The notes below the pieces were generated by a model that was given only the letters and a program-made list of their open reading frames with translations, did not search any database and was not told the origin of the DNA. From positions 21,009 to 85,008 of the forward strand of contig LUCM01007732.1 of assembly GCA_008360955.1 (NCBI GenBank): a stretch of DNA of 64,000 nt, given 5' to 3'. The stretch's first letter is position 1. Each line of letters opens with the position of its first letter. Shown here piece by piece: positions 15,101-26,100 of the stretch. The stretch comes from Fasciolopsis buskii. Its lineage: Eukaryota; Platyhelminthes; Trematoda; Plagiorchiida; Fasciolidae. The translations under genes were made by a program, and so were the position numbers.

Positions 15101-16320
15101 TTTCGGGGGAAGATAGTACACCTGGATGAGATCGATGGGCTATTTTTTCCCGTTCGCCTACTTGTTGTTACTCAGCGAAGACTTAGGATAAAGAACTAAT
15201 GAACTCGTAGAATGAGACAAGAGGCACCCGAAATTGACAATGTACAGTGCATTCTTTTGCTCCGTTTGTAAACCATCTGCAGCCGAGAAGGTCACATTCC
15301 GAACACGAGATTGTTCTTAATTCAGACGAAGTCGTGTATATTTGTTCGGGATGCATTTGTATATTGGATGTGTAAAATATTCTTGCTGAACTGGATTTGA
15401 TCGAAACCGAACTGTGTTCTAGTAAAAGTATGGAGTAAAGTAGATGGGTTTAATTACTTCGAACGATGAAACCTACCAAGTGGTCTTGTGTCGGTTGAAT
15501 TGTCCTTGAGTATACAGAACGTGGTCACTATGGTCACTGAAAACGAAGTATGTGTGAAAATAAGTCATGTTCGAACACAATTCTCTTCATACTATGCTTA
15601 GAATGTGTTGGGAGAATTTCGTGGGTAACTCAGAAGTAAGGCGTTAGGGAAGTGGATCTAGCAATTCGATATTTAGAATAGGGATACTGGTTGTGAATAG
15701 ACTGAGGTGGTTGGGAAATATTTTGTGCTAGGTCACAGACAGACTGCCTTGTTTTATGCCGTTCTCCGAAGGAGATAAATTTTGGGAAATGGTTCGCAGT
15801 GGGTAGTCGATAATATGGAAAAAGTATGAAATCGTGAATCATTGGACGGGCTGACGTAAGTTGAGTTAGACTGTCGGATTGGAGGTTCACGTGATCCCCC
15901 ATTGAAGCGGTGTTTGGCGACCGTGTTTGGTATGGCTCGTTGTTGCAGCCAGTGGCGTTCTCGCTCTTGGAATTTTCTACTCTGTCTTGTAGCTCCGTTT
16001 TTATTCTCGGATTTGGTCCTTCGCTATTTCTCGTTCTCTTCTTTCCCTTTTAAGTCACGTGAGTGCTGTGAGATAGAAAACAAACCCTGGCCTGTTGGAA
16101 CTTGATTAATAGTAGCAACAATTGCACTGTGGTGCTCTTTGAGGAGAGTTTATTCATCCTTTTGAAGTTCGATGAATTTTCTCGTCTCGTGCCGAAACCA
16201 TTTGCCTCAGGGGAAGCATTTGAACTTGCTTTAAAACACACATTCACATCAATGCGGCAAGATCCCTGTGTTTTCCTCTCGGCAAAACCCAATAGATACC
16301 CACATTGTGAAGCTTGTTGA
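242..16320 (+). CDS. VPS52: VPS52, C-terminal part (GARP/EARP tethering complex subunit), 5' end outside window
   Basis: VPS52 is a core subunit of GARP (with VPS51, VPS53, VPS54) and EARP, which tether endosome-derived vesicles at the trans-Golgi network and recycling endosomes. Three exons (242-467, 5587-5705, 16144-16320) join in frame to give the last 173 residues. Exon one aligns with the vertebrate stretch that starts E-R-A-A-D and runs to F-G-G-L-V-A-F-V-K; here it reads YFGSLISFVRDVE. The first junction, GAA GAA G|CT CGT, gives E-E-A-R, as in vertebrates, followed by VTRIVKGFNIDWKNSIE. A Ser/Gly-rich stretch of about 31 residues replaces about 15 in vertebrates, so it carries a lineage-specific insertion. 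Upstream exons (most of the protein) must lie left of base 1. The first two exons are secure; the terminal exon is a weaker call. Confidence 0.82.
1560..3560 (-). mobile_element. Degenerate CR1-like non-LTR retrotransposon, copy 1
   Basis: This stretch is colinear with 24510-26090. Shared anchors in the same order include a TTCCTATAGATATTGAT motif (near 1619 and 24652), TAAAGTCTTnnTTAAGTAA (near 1855 and 24868), GTAAAGAAGGATTGGAAAAACA (near 1898 and 24906), a TGATTTGAAATGAC motif (near 1975 and 24974), TCATCACCCTGTTCA (near 2989 and 25482) and ACGGAGGCGAAC (near 3388 and 25905). Read on the minus strand, the better-preserved parts resemble the C-terminal reverse-transcriptase/thumb region of CR1/Jockey-type elements, but frameshifts and stops are frequent. 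The family assignment is tentative; the repeat relationship is clear. Confidence 0.55.
3650..4493 (+). mobile_element. RTE-like LINE, 3' end of reverse transcriptase with short tandem tail
   Basis: In shifting frames this encodes the typical C-terminal block of trematode endonuclease-reverse transcriptases: R-F-V-L-L-Y-G-C-E-R-W, then FDHRCVRSMARIGCSDQVSN (3896-3955), then RWLGHVLRM (4030-4056), P-Y-R-A-L-F, W-K-K-P-C-G-G-Q-Q-R-T-W-H-R, and finally W-L-E-T-L-E-D...N-R-K-Q-W-R-S-C-C near 4290. The 3' end runs into an ATGATGATGATAA tract at 4481-4493, the kind of short tandem tail expected of RTE elements. Internal stops and a frameshift show that it is dead. It is 5' truncated, like most LINE copies. 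Confidence 0.75.
5587..5705 (+). CDS. VPS52: VPS52 internal exon B
   Basis: The acceptor is TTCGCAG at 5586 and the donor is CAA|GTAAGT after 5705. The length is 119 bases (phase 1 in, phase 0 out). It reads VTRIVKGFNIDWKNSIEKI and then EIMTEFANFTLGTQIFQ. This matches the vertebrate VPS52 segment V-T-Q-L-I-R-G-F...S-W-K-S-S-V-E...D-V-M-R-S-F-T-N-F...G-T-S-I-I-Q almost position by position, which makes it the most diagnostic exon of the gene here. Confidence 0.87.
7440..7960 (+). repeat. Dispersed repeat family Q, copy 1
   Basis: This is about 500 bases homologous to 32085-32520, with a shorter relative at 30905-31070. Shared blocks include ATCATCGTTCAACTGACCAT, CTTCATCCTTGTTAGGAATC, TGACTTCTnTGCAGGTAGCC and CTAAGTACGACGnAGG. 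It contains a tRNA-like stretch with GTCGAACGCCTT near 7590. No coding frame is common to all copies, so it is probably a non-autonomous element. Confidence 0.65.
9123..9159. repeat. (TA)n microsatellite
   Basis: An uninterrupted TA tract of 37 bases, directly upstream of a SINE-like copy. Confidence 0.95.
9160..9300 (+). repeat. tRNA-derived SINE-like copy, family 1
   Basis: It holds a B-box-like GAGTTCGAATCC (9171-9182), followed by the family body CGGTCAACTTCCCCACTTGG, CAGCCCTCTGTTGG and a CTGAAAATTGGTGTACATTGTTCACTAATA block, and ends in an A-rich AAAGAAAGTAAAAG tail. The A-box half is missing or replaced by the TA tract, so the copy is 5' truncated. Confidence 0.7.
12482..12496. repeat. 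(AT)n microsatellite
   Basis: A short AT run. A second AT-rich run follows at about 12566-12586. Confidence 0.9.
15000..15014. repeat. (GT)n microsatellite
   Basis: A short GT run that continues degenerately to about 15021. Confidence 0.9.
16144..16320 (+). CDS. VPS52: VPS52 probable terminal exon
   Basis: After exon B (phase 0) the best in-frame continuation found is the acceptor CTCTTTGAG at 16143, followed by 58 codons and TGA at 16318-16320. The product begins ESLFILLKFDEFSRLV. This resembles the vertebrate helix A-L-T-Q-L-I-Q-L-Y-H-R-F-H-R-V-L with one residue missing. It is followed by FELALKHTFTSMRQDPCVF, loosely matching the vertebrate E-L-I-N-I-H-H...K-K-H-K-P-N-F end. The tail extends about 12 residues past the vertebrate C-terminus. 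An ATTAAA at 16504-16509 could be its poly(A) signal. A competing terminal exon starts at 11605. Confidence 0.52.
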   Translation, partial: ESLFILLKFDEFSRLVPKPFASGEAFELALKHTFTSMRQDPCVFLSAKPNRYPHCEAC

Positions 16321-16540
16321 ACAGAAGGGTACTGGCAACTGTTCTGCCTGTGAAGAATTTCCGGCAATCCCTTAAATGTTATGTGAACATTCTCAAATTA
16401 TTTCATTTCATAGCAATTTGTGTTGATCTTGTTACTTGATATTCTATTGTTCACACCTTGTGTCTTCGATATTCGAAACTGCCGATGAAATATTCAAGTA
16501 TTGATTAAAATGCAAACTTCTTAACCCACGGAAGTTTTTC

Positions 16541-16578
16541 ATACAATACAATACAATGCGACACAGTACAATACGGTA
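16541..16578. repeat. Degenerate (ACAAT)n pentanucleotide tract
   Basis: Reads ATACAATACAATACAATGCG followed by imperfect units. It is the reverse complement of the TATTG tract at 30471-30492. Confidence 0.85.
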
Positions 16579-17759
16579 TTGCCTAGCCTCTACCATACCA
16601 GCCAAATGACACACCTCACTAAAAGTTTGACGTATTTGTCGTTTCATATCTGTTGCACTATAGTTTGCAGCAGTCATACAACCGAATGATATTGTTCTAA
16701 CGACATGGGAAGAATCTCCAAACACAAAGACATTACCTACGAGGGCGCAGTGTCCAACACGATAGCTTCTGATCGACAAAGGTTAGAGGGCCAACATCAC
16801 AAGTTAGCGGTCTTAGATCTTGCACTGCCGGTCAGCTTCCCTAAACTGGCGGAGTGCGATTGGGCGCGACGCTACTTACTGAACTTTGTGCTTCCGTGAT
16901 GAAATAGTTAGAGGCAAAGAATGAAAAATTCAAAAGTATTAGCTTATCGTTCATGTTAAGGCGCCTACCCGAAATTTTCATGCACGAAGTTGGTGCCATT
17001 TTCATACATTTGATAATGAGTCCCACCATGATATTGGTATTTGCTCTGTCCGCAAACCGGTGCATCCAGCCAAGTGAGAACAGTCGGTAAGGCCGATGAA
17101 TATAGGCGTCATACAAACTTATATTCTTTGTTTAGATTGCCTGATTTAAACACTTCAACCACGTGAAAATTCCGTTTCAATTTTGTTCAATTATCCAAGC
17201 CAGTTGGTTATTAGAGACCGAATACAAATGACCAATTTAGGCATGAAGAAATTAGACATATCTCAGATTATGATGGATAGAAGGCAGTCAATCTCATATG
17301 AGCACCGTAAGTGTATTTCACTTCAAATACTAATTCATACTAAACGAATTTATGCGAATTGCCTGACTCCCGAGTCGCGAAAAACACTTCATGAGACCCA
17401 TAGAGTATATGGAACCCAAACGAAAGGAATTGTAAAGTCACATTCTATTGACAATTGGAGAAAATCAACACCTACTTTCATTTTATTTTCTTTCGCCATT
17501 CAATTGTTCGGATGTAACCTGTTGTATGATCCGGTTGTTTGGGATATGGATTTGAATAATTACAACAAGAAGAACGAAAAATGAATTATGATTGTATGAT
17601 TGCGTCTTATTTCATTCTATTTTATTCCAATCTGCAACTATTATGAAAAGCTTCAAGAAGGGCCTCATGATCAGTTGAGAGGTGCCCAACGCAGGAGAGG
17701 TACATCTACTCGCGAAAACCCAAAACACTGGATAGTTTTCTGAATTATTTACTCTAATT

Positions 17760-17940
17760 GAAGTGGTCGGACGGCTACGTTCGTGGGGTTTGTACAGAGA
17801 GGTTGCATGTTCGAATCCTCCCACCGGCGGTAAACTCGTTCCTCCCCCCGGTCTGGCAGCCCTCTGTTGGCCACCGGCCGCTGTAAATAATGTATACTGT
17901 TATTTCATTAGTGAATAAAGCAAAAATAAAAGAATACAAG
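17760..17940 (+). repeat. tRNA-derived SINE-like copy, family 1
   Basis: B box ATGTTCGAATCCTCCCACCG near 17808, then the family body (GGCAGCCCTCTGTTGGCCACC, then GTATACTGTTATTTCATTAGTGAATAAA), and an A-rich tail AAAAATAAAAG. The GACGGCTACGTTCG segment upstream could be a decayed A-box half. Confidence 0.72.
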
Positions 17941-18560
17941 TAGTTGTGATTGAAAATCAGTAGCAAGCAACGGCCTAATATGACTATGAGAGGAAAAACA
18001 GGATCAATTTATCTCTAGTTGGACAGAGAGAAGAAGTTCGTACTAGAAACAACCAAGTGGAGACTTACAAACTATAGCCGAATACCACAGTCAGGGAATT
18101 TCTTGCATTTGGACTTTTTCCGCCTTTTGTTTAATCCTTCCAAGTTGTAATCTTGTAATTTTTCTCGTCCTAACCCATTCCTCACATTATTTCGGGACTA
18201 TGTCAAAATTGTTAGAAATTATGTCTAATCTATTTGGAAGTATCATTCAGCGATCTTTTTGACATCTCATTTGTATTATGTGTAAAAGGTGATCCATCTT
18301 ACAGAGGTACATTTGTGCATACTTTCTGCAAGGTGCTACACTTTCCTGTGCATTGTTCTACAATCTGGCAGCAGATGTACCCTTGAGATGTCTTGCAAAA
18401 CAAGCAGATTCTTACCCAGTTCTCATTATTTTCGGCATGAATCCGAATAATTCTAGCACAATACCAAAATGTGGCTGGACGAGGTAAAGTGTTGGATTCT
18501 GCGAGATAATTTGGTATAGTAATGTATGGAATGCAAACTTAATCTGGCGAACTCAGGTAA

Positions 18561-18575
18561 TGTGTGTGTGTGTGT
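18561..18575. repeat. (GT)n microsatellite
   Basis: A short perfect TG run. Confidence 0.9.
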
Positions 18576-20043
18576 TTCGCTTGGAGTTGTTTCAGTTTAT
18601 TTCTGAGATTAATCTATTCGTTGTGTCCAAACAAATGATCATGCAAGTATGCACCCACAAACTCACCTATAATCAATGAGCGATGCTCCAAATAGGATAT
18701 TCATCGAACTGCATCACATGAAAGCCCATCTCGTAATGCCTGAGTCAGTTATAACTTTTCGACCGCATGATTCGGTTACTCAGAGTTTCTGCTCCCGGAA
18801 CCAAATCACTCCAAGATATATGCGCCTATGTGTTTGTCACTTGCAGACTGTCGATACCTCTGCGCCGACTCAACATCATCTGCCTGCCGGACACGCCCAC
18901 AAACGACATATTTGATAAATAAAAATAATTGACTTTAAGTGACTGTAAAGTATGAATAAGCCGTCAGTATTTATCCTATTCATCGTTAGCTGAAACTTCT
19001 CAAATGGTTTTTCTATGTTAATTCCCAAATAACCAATGTTCGGTTTCCAGTGATTTTACGATATAGTGTAAAATGTTTGATAAAAATAACGTGTCAGACA
19101 GTGCCATTTTTGATGAAACATTTGAATGCTGGAGTGGGGAATTTCCTATTACACTACCGTATGCTTGTTCGAATGGATTTCGGAGCAAGACGCCTCGTAT
19201 ATCACATGTTTTATCATCTTGTTTCTCAATATGGCCGGTTGGTTGAGAATAGTTCGAATCGGTAAGTTCACTATGTTCTTCCGGAACAGTGCCACAAACT
19301 GGAATGATATTATCCAGGGGGATGTCATTCCACTAGTTGGAGACATCTCTGATCGTTGTCATCTTTTTGGATGAGGAGGCAAGGATGGAGAGGATTGAAG
19401 AAGGACTAAAATTTCAGGTGCTGAGGCACCAATGCTCTGCCATAAGCTAATCGATTCCGTTTCCAGGTCAACTTGAATCGTCAGTCCTCAACTATCTACA
19501 GAACAAACGGCTCAAAAATGCCTCGGGGAAGAGAAATTTCCTCCTCCAGTTTCATCGACTGATCGACTGACTGACCCACCAGGCGAACGACAGATAAGAC
19601 GATCGATCGAGCTTCTAGTTCGTCTTCCTAGTGGGACTGCTTACGGGATGTTTGCTCGATATAAACCTGTTCGCATGCGCTCATCATCATCATCGGCCTG
19701 ATAAGGGAACAGTTGCTGATCCCATTGGTGTGGTGAGGGAACAACAGCTGACTACTGAGGGAGAGAGCGAGGGCGAGAGGGAGCGAGCGAGAACAAGACT
19801 GTAGTAGTCTGCATATAGGACAGACCGACTTAGATGCTTGCTCCACGTCCAATCACATTAGGATAAAATACTCCAACCAGGAACCCTTTTCAGACGCTAA
19901 CCTTATTGGATCGATACTACCTTAATCCTGTCTCACGTAATACATTTCACCAGTTCCAGTAGCAATAGAACAGCGTCATTCAGTTAGACGTTTCTCTGCT
20001 TTCCGCGCGTCCACTAACCATACGACACATTGTTCTACGGAAA

Positions 20044-20187
20044 ATGAATTTTTCGGAAGTACTCAAGAAAATTCCCACACCACAGGTTTCGATGCCTCAC
20101 ATGCCAGGTATCCCGAAATTGAATACCAGTAGCATGGCTGGTACCGGTCAAGAAGAGTTGGGCAAACCGCCCATGAATATGACACAG
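20044..20187 (+). CDS. TPRG1L: TPRG1L exon 1 (start codon)
   Basis: 48 codons starting MNFSEVLKKIPTPQVSMPHM and ending N-M-T-Q. The donor is ACACAG|GTGAGC, phase 0. The context GGAAAATGA has purines ahead of the ATG, and an in-frame stop lies at 19966-19968, so this ATG fits as the start. The N-terminus is weakly conserved in this family, so a further short exon before exon 2 cannot be excluded. Confidence 0.72.
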
Positions 20188-23100
20188 GTGAGCTTGAACC
20201 TTTCGTCTGATTGTGATCCGGGATAAATAGAATGTATGCCCGCATGAATGATGTCAAAACTTGATTCTAATATACAGAGTGGAAAACATATGGTAAATGA
20301 ATCTTGTGCGCGCCAGAAATCCATTTGGTTTGAGGAAATTAAAACAAGATTGTTGACATGACTGCACATCATGTCCTTTTAACTTCATCTCGAATCATGT
20401 GGTGAAGTTCAGCAAACGGTTAAGAGCCCGTCACGTAGCCTAATGGCTAAGACTTTCGTCCCGGGTTCACGTCTCAGTTTGAGGTGTTGACTACGCACTG
20501 CTTATGATTCTTATCAAGGATGGAAGAGCTGTGCATTGAGTGTTTCCATGATTTCTTAGTGCCCAGCTGAAAGTCGTGCATATCATATGGTGAATTGTTT
20601 TATGATAAAATTCAATCTCCTACCACTGATACATTAAAAGTACTATTGTCACTCAACGCAAACATCCATTCGTTTTGACAACATTTTGATAACAATAATA
20701 GTAATAATAATACCATCCATAAAGTTGATTGGGAAGGAATTCAAGAAGTCTCGTTAATTCTCACCGGAAAGGCTGAAACTTTGCCAGTACCGTAAACTCG
20801 TTCCACTCATTCTTGCAACAAAGATTATTCAACATGTCTCATCCTATTAGAGTGAAGGAATTAGGTTCATCTCTCAAAGACTCGCGTTTATCGCCAGCAC
20901 TGTCTGGACTGATGCCCTTCCATTAATGGCTTGTACATGGTATCAGTATTACAGACACAACAGTCGAATAGTATAGACGAACATGTTTGTCGCATTACGT
21001 AGCAGCTCCGGGCATCTGTTCTGTCCTCTGACAGAATATGACAGTGATTGGACGATCTATCTAGCAAATTTTCAGTCTGAAGTTCACTGGTTCGAATTCG
21101 CCCTAAATCGGTCTCCCGACTACTTGGTAGCCTCCAGTTGATTGTGACTCCCTTCCTGATAAGAAAATGCTCTATGTATGATGCACAATGAAGTTAAGTT
21201 GAAAAAGTGAAGAAAAACGTAACCTAAAATTCCAAAGATGTCTTTCGCACGTGCAGTAGTTCATTAAGCACGATAGGAAACGGAACTGATTTTAACAAAT
21301 AGTCGGTAATTAACCAGTACACAATAACTAATAAAATGAGAATGTTTCAGAAATTTCAATCTGTTTTTATTGCAAAAATAAAGATTTATGTCCGGGTTCT
21401 GACAGCCGGAGAAAAAACAATTTTCAAGTCACTTCTAAATGGCAGCTTACTTTGCATTCCAAGATAGCCTGATGTCTACAATGCGAACGGCCCATGAATT
21501 CTGAGCTGCACGTTGCTGCACAACCGTTTTTTTTCATGCTTCGGTGGCTAAACCTCGGATGATCGTTTTCACCTCCGGTCTCAATTGAAACACTAGCCTT
21601 GAGTTTTGCCATCATCCGAGCTCATCACTGATGCACATCATTCACCGTATACGCTGTTCGAACTCAGACTTTCCAGCTGGAAGGCGTGTGCGTGTGTGTT
21701 ACCATTGTGTCGCCAGCTGCCCTCCCTACCAATCAAAATTACCGTGCTAAGTTTGTTTCCGAAAGGCAGCCAACCAACCATAGAAAACAAATGCCGCATA
21801 GTACGAATGAGAATGTGCAACCTGAATATGTTTTAATCACAACAAAATTGGAGTCTGTGGCTCCCTGAATGTTAGACTGACCGAATGATCTCAGATTTGT
21901 GCCTGAAAAAATTCCGAAGGGCAATCATTCAGACATAGACAACGAATTCTGCCGCGCTTAATTGTCAAGTAAATATAATTTGTAGGATTAACCTAAGTAT
22001 GAAAAGTCTTTGATCTGGGCAAGATTCAAACCCGCGCTTGGGCGCAACCCATGTATCTTGACCTCCTATACTCAACAAGCTGAGCTAAGTGCTCTGCAGT
22101 TCACGGGATCCGCTGAAACACTGACTGATCATCCTTCGCCGCACTCAGCTTCTTTTCAGCTCATTATTTAGTTGACAATGTTGGTTTGGACAAAATTGAA
22201 CTTTTAAGATCAACTGATCCCAATCAAAAATTGTGATTGAAATTCCATGAATCGGACAAATGTTAGAGTAGACTGGCCTTCGGGTGTGCACTTGGCAAGG
22301 TAATATTCCGGTAATGCATAATAACCACTCAATTGGTACAGAAGCACGGGACCAGAAGTTCAATAGAGCAGATCGTGGAGGACAGTGTGACGTAGATTTT
22401 CTACTTATTGGCCTTACACCTGTCCGCGGTCTTCCTTTTACGTTGGTTCCATCCCGTCACCAGTATGCCTGTAGTGGGCCTGCCAAACAATCCTCCCGGT
22501 AGCTGAAACACCAGCCACTGTTTCACAGATCACCGCGTCGCTATTTGAATCCGACTAATAAGGGAAAGAGGGAATTTTCTCGCCCCAGTTAACGCAAACG
22601 TAATTTGGCCACTTGACAAACTTCCCGTCCGTTTTATCGAAAATAAAGAAAAAACCGAAAATCAGACCCTGTACAGCAAGGAAATGTAGTGAAAATCACC
22701 TGAAAACCAATCAGTTATAAAACGTTAAAATTGCTGGGAAATGATATGCAACTTTTATAAAATCTTAGATGCAACACAATCTTCAATCGGCAGAGTTTGC
22801 TTGAAATCCGGTTATCAGTCGAAGGTAGAGTATACATGATAGTTGTGAGACTAGTACAGCCCCACAGCTGCGCAACGTGAGCGTTGAGAACGGATGTGCA
22901 AAGACTTCTGGTATTCGGGCACCGAAGTCTTCGTAATTTTAATGGACACTGGTGGGGAAATTTTGAGTAACTCAGACTTTAGACCTAGGGTACTGGGTCC
23001 TAGGATCCGATCTTCGGAACAGTTGCTGAATCAGATTAGCCTAACGTGATTGGGAGAAAATTTGTGCAAGCGCACAGAACAACTGTTTCATTGTATACCG

Positions 23101-26100
23101 CTAGTCAGTAACATGATAACAGAGTATGAAAGCTTTAACCCATGGACTGGCTCGTGTAAATGTAGATGAATTACCAGGTTAGGGTCAGCAGTGGAATGTC
23201 TGAATGTCACAGTCAGTAGGGATCTTGCATTCAGAATATTTTCTCGTTGATACAGTTGTTCAAATGATTATTTTGGGGTCGTTTATTCACTATTCCTCGT
23301 TTTTTTGGTTGAATAGATGTGAACTAACAACCGAAACGGGATCACTTTTGCCTAAATTTATTGGTTCAAAAGAACAAGCTGATCTCAACGGTACTGAACT
23401 GAACTGAACCGAACTGAAATAACCAAGCTATTTGGTGGTAGAAGCAATGACTCATCAGTTGATATGAACGCCTAATTTACAATTCGGAAACAATGGAAAC
23501 AGAATGTGACTGACTTTCTTCTGGCGTGCTAATATTCAACAGTCGTAGATATTTAACGCACTCAAACAGTACATGGACTGTGGTAGGACACCAAATCATG
23601 GTCGTGCTTGTCAATGATGAATAGGTGCTCTTTGATGTGTTAGCGTCCAGTCAGCCGTCCGGAAGTTGTCCGATTGGCGTAGTGTTTAAGAAGTTCGATT
23701 CACAGTCGTTTTTGCCAACAGATAGGCATCAGTGATAACTACTTATAAGCAGAATGAGACAGCAATGCAATGATCATTGTTTTAGAAAACCAAAAGAGGT
23801 GAAAAACGTTTGCTCTATTTCGTCTCGGAAGCGTTCAATATATCGGTCGCTGGCGTACGTTCCGCGTAACTAGTGAGAATAGTGAGTTGGAATAGGTGTA
23901 GGGCAGTTTTTTATCGCACAAATTAATTTCTTCTGGTTAGCGCTCATTTATTGATCAATCCCCTGGCTAATCCGATTCTCCTTTATCAACTGTTCTTATG
24001 ATAAGTCATTTTCGTGCAAACGAATGCCGGCTCTCTACCAGAATAATGGACTCGAAAATTTATCACTCAATACTCTTATCGATATCACTGTGAAAATCGC
24101 TTCTTACAAGTGCCATTCAGTTGTTTCGCACACTTGTCAAGAGGAAAGAAACCTCTCAGGACAGTAATAGAAAAACAACAAATTCCTTTTAAGGAAATAT
24201 CAAATCACGGGGGGGGGGGTAGAAATCAACTGGAAATGTATTCGCACCTCAGATGAATCACAAACGACTATCAGACGGTAGTGTGCACGTGAAAAAATTG
24301 TTCTCGTGAGGATTGTGAGGGTAAGGCTTTGAAAGTATCCCGAAAAGTTCAATTTGAACACGTTGTGTTTCCTATATTATTCCGCTAAAATATTCATCAG
24401 TTCATATCTGAAGGGAGTTTTAAATTAATGAAAATGTGCTATCTCGTACAGGAAAGCAAACATAAGGATTTCGAACCCAAACAGACAAATGGGGTTCCCA
24501 TTGGAATTGTTTTGCCTAGACATTTTGTACATCCGCTAGAATCTGATCAAGTGAATGCTTTGAGCATTTAATAAAGTCTGCTTCGCAAAAAACCAAGTGA
24601 AGCACGGCCCCGATTTGTCACGGTGTGCTCTAATTAAGAGACAATGAAGTGTTCCTATAGATATTGATCGTGGCGAGTACAGAAAAAAAAATGGATCGTG
24701 TGAAAATAACCGAACCGCATTTTGAAAGGTCATCGTGCAGCGTATGGGTGGGGTTCGAAAGTACTTCTGCGAGGAAACTTTTCGCAGGTGAACTGGTGTT
24801 GATCCCACAGTTTAATGTACAACGAAAGACATGGTTGATAACTAGTACTTCCCGGCTGAGTATTGTAAAGTCTTTCTTAAGTAAGCCTTTAAAAATAACG
24901 TGACCTGTAAAGAAGGATTGGAAAAACACAAGTGCAGGTGGTATTTTGTTCTCATTTGTGTGTCAAAGCTTTTTGATTTGAAATGACAACCGTCGGAGAT
25001 TTTTTCCACAAACGGAAGTGTAAGAAGTCTACTTCAGAGTTTATACTAATAGTATTTTTAACAAGGGACCTGGGGCAGCGAAATGTTTCCGGTTTGAGAA
25101 GTAGGAGGAATTTTGGGGCAGAATTTAATACAGACGAATGGTCTAAGTGCGAACAACGTACACATTTCATGGATACTCCTTAGTTCATACGAGTATGATG
25201 TATAAGGGGCGGGACGTCGTCTAAAGTGGACTCGCAAACTGAAATGGATCGTCAGGACGATTCATAGCACAGCATAGACGCTTAAAATCATCACGCCATT
25301 GGTCGGGAACCGAAAACATGCTTAGCGATGTTAATCGGGGAAGTAAATGAGTCCATCATAACTGCAATCCCGTGCCTTAGTAGAGCTGAAAGTAGACCGT
25401 CAGAACCTGCCCATGGAGCAATTTTAGTGATACGAAGAAGCTAAAACACATGTTCCTACGAAAAAGTAATAACTGCATATCATCACCCTGTTCAGACGTG
25501 ACTGGGGTATAATTAGAAGGATGGGTAGCTGATTAAGCAGTCAGCAACCAAAGAACGCATCACATATCGCTTATTCTTCCCTCAAAACAGTCGAGCGTCT
25601 TGCCAAAAGGACTTACTATTGTTTTCACCCAGGAGGTGGATCGAAATATCATGTCGTTACGCTCGATTTTATCTTTTATTAGGGTGGAAATATATCTTAC
25701 ACGTGGATTTTCACGTGATTTGTAGAGGAATTCTAGTCCTATCCGCAGGAACTTCTCTAGTTGGTAGAAGGGTGATAGCCAATACCAAAGATCCCATTAC
25801 CCGTTTCTAAGGAAAGCCTGACATTATCAGTTGGCAAGGGTTTGAAAGAAGTCATGCAGATGCGTGTGAAGATTTTAAGAAATGTGGTTGTCGTGTGAAG
25901 GCATACGGAGGCGAACGGGGTTTGTTTTGCTTGCTGGAATGAACAGAAAGAAAACCATGGGTATGCCTAAAGCTTTGGTAAGAACAGACAGTGGTCACTC
26001 GTTGAAATTTGCAGGCGTAATTTCAAAGGGAACAATTCGAATATTTGGTGACGATCAATTAAAGTGGAGTCTCCTCTAGGGGGAGGAATACGGACGTCCG

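Larger units (their letters stand above)
5706..16143. other. VPS52 last intron (if the terminal exon call is right)
   Basis: This is a 10.4-kb interval with no convincing gene. It contains a Q-family repeat (7440-7960), an AT microsatellite followed by a SINE-like copy (9123-9300), fragments near 10300-10580 that resemble the start of the window (a TATTTCGAGAGGCGTTGAGGG-type motif), AT and GT microsatellites, and otherwise unassigned sequence. A small stop-ended reading frame with a good acceptor begins at 11605 and is a competing VPS52 end. Confidence 0.5.
16321..20043. other. Spacer between VPS52 and TPRG1L
   Basis: This holds a degenerate pentanucleotide tract (16541-16578), a SINE-like copy (about 17760-17940) and a GT run (18561-18575). 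An open frame of 133 codons at 17183-17584 has no recognisable features and is probably chance. The last 400 bases before 20044, including a purine-rich GAGCGAG-type stretch at about 19760-19800, are the likely TPRG1L promoter and 5' leader. No core promoter element could be assigned. Confidence 0.5.

Noticed and set aside
17183..17584. Plus-strand open frame of 133 codons
   Set aside because: No family resemblance, no splice or poly(A) context, and unremarkable composition; most likely chance in AT-rich spacer.
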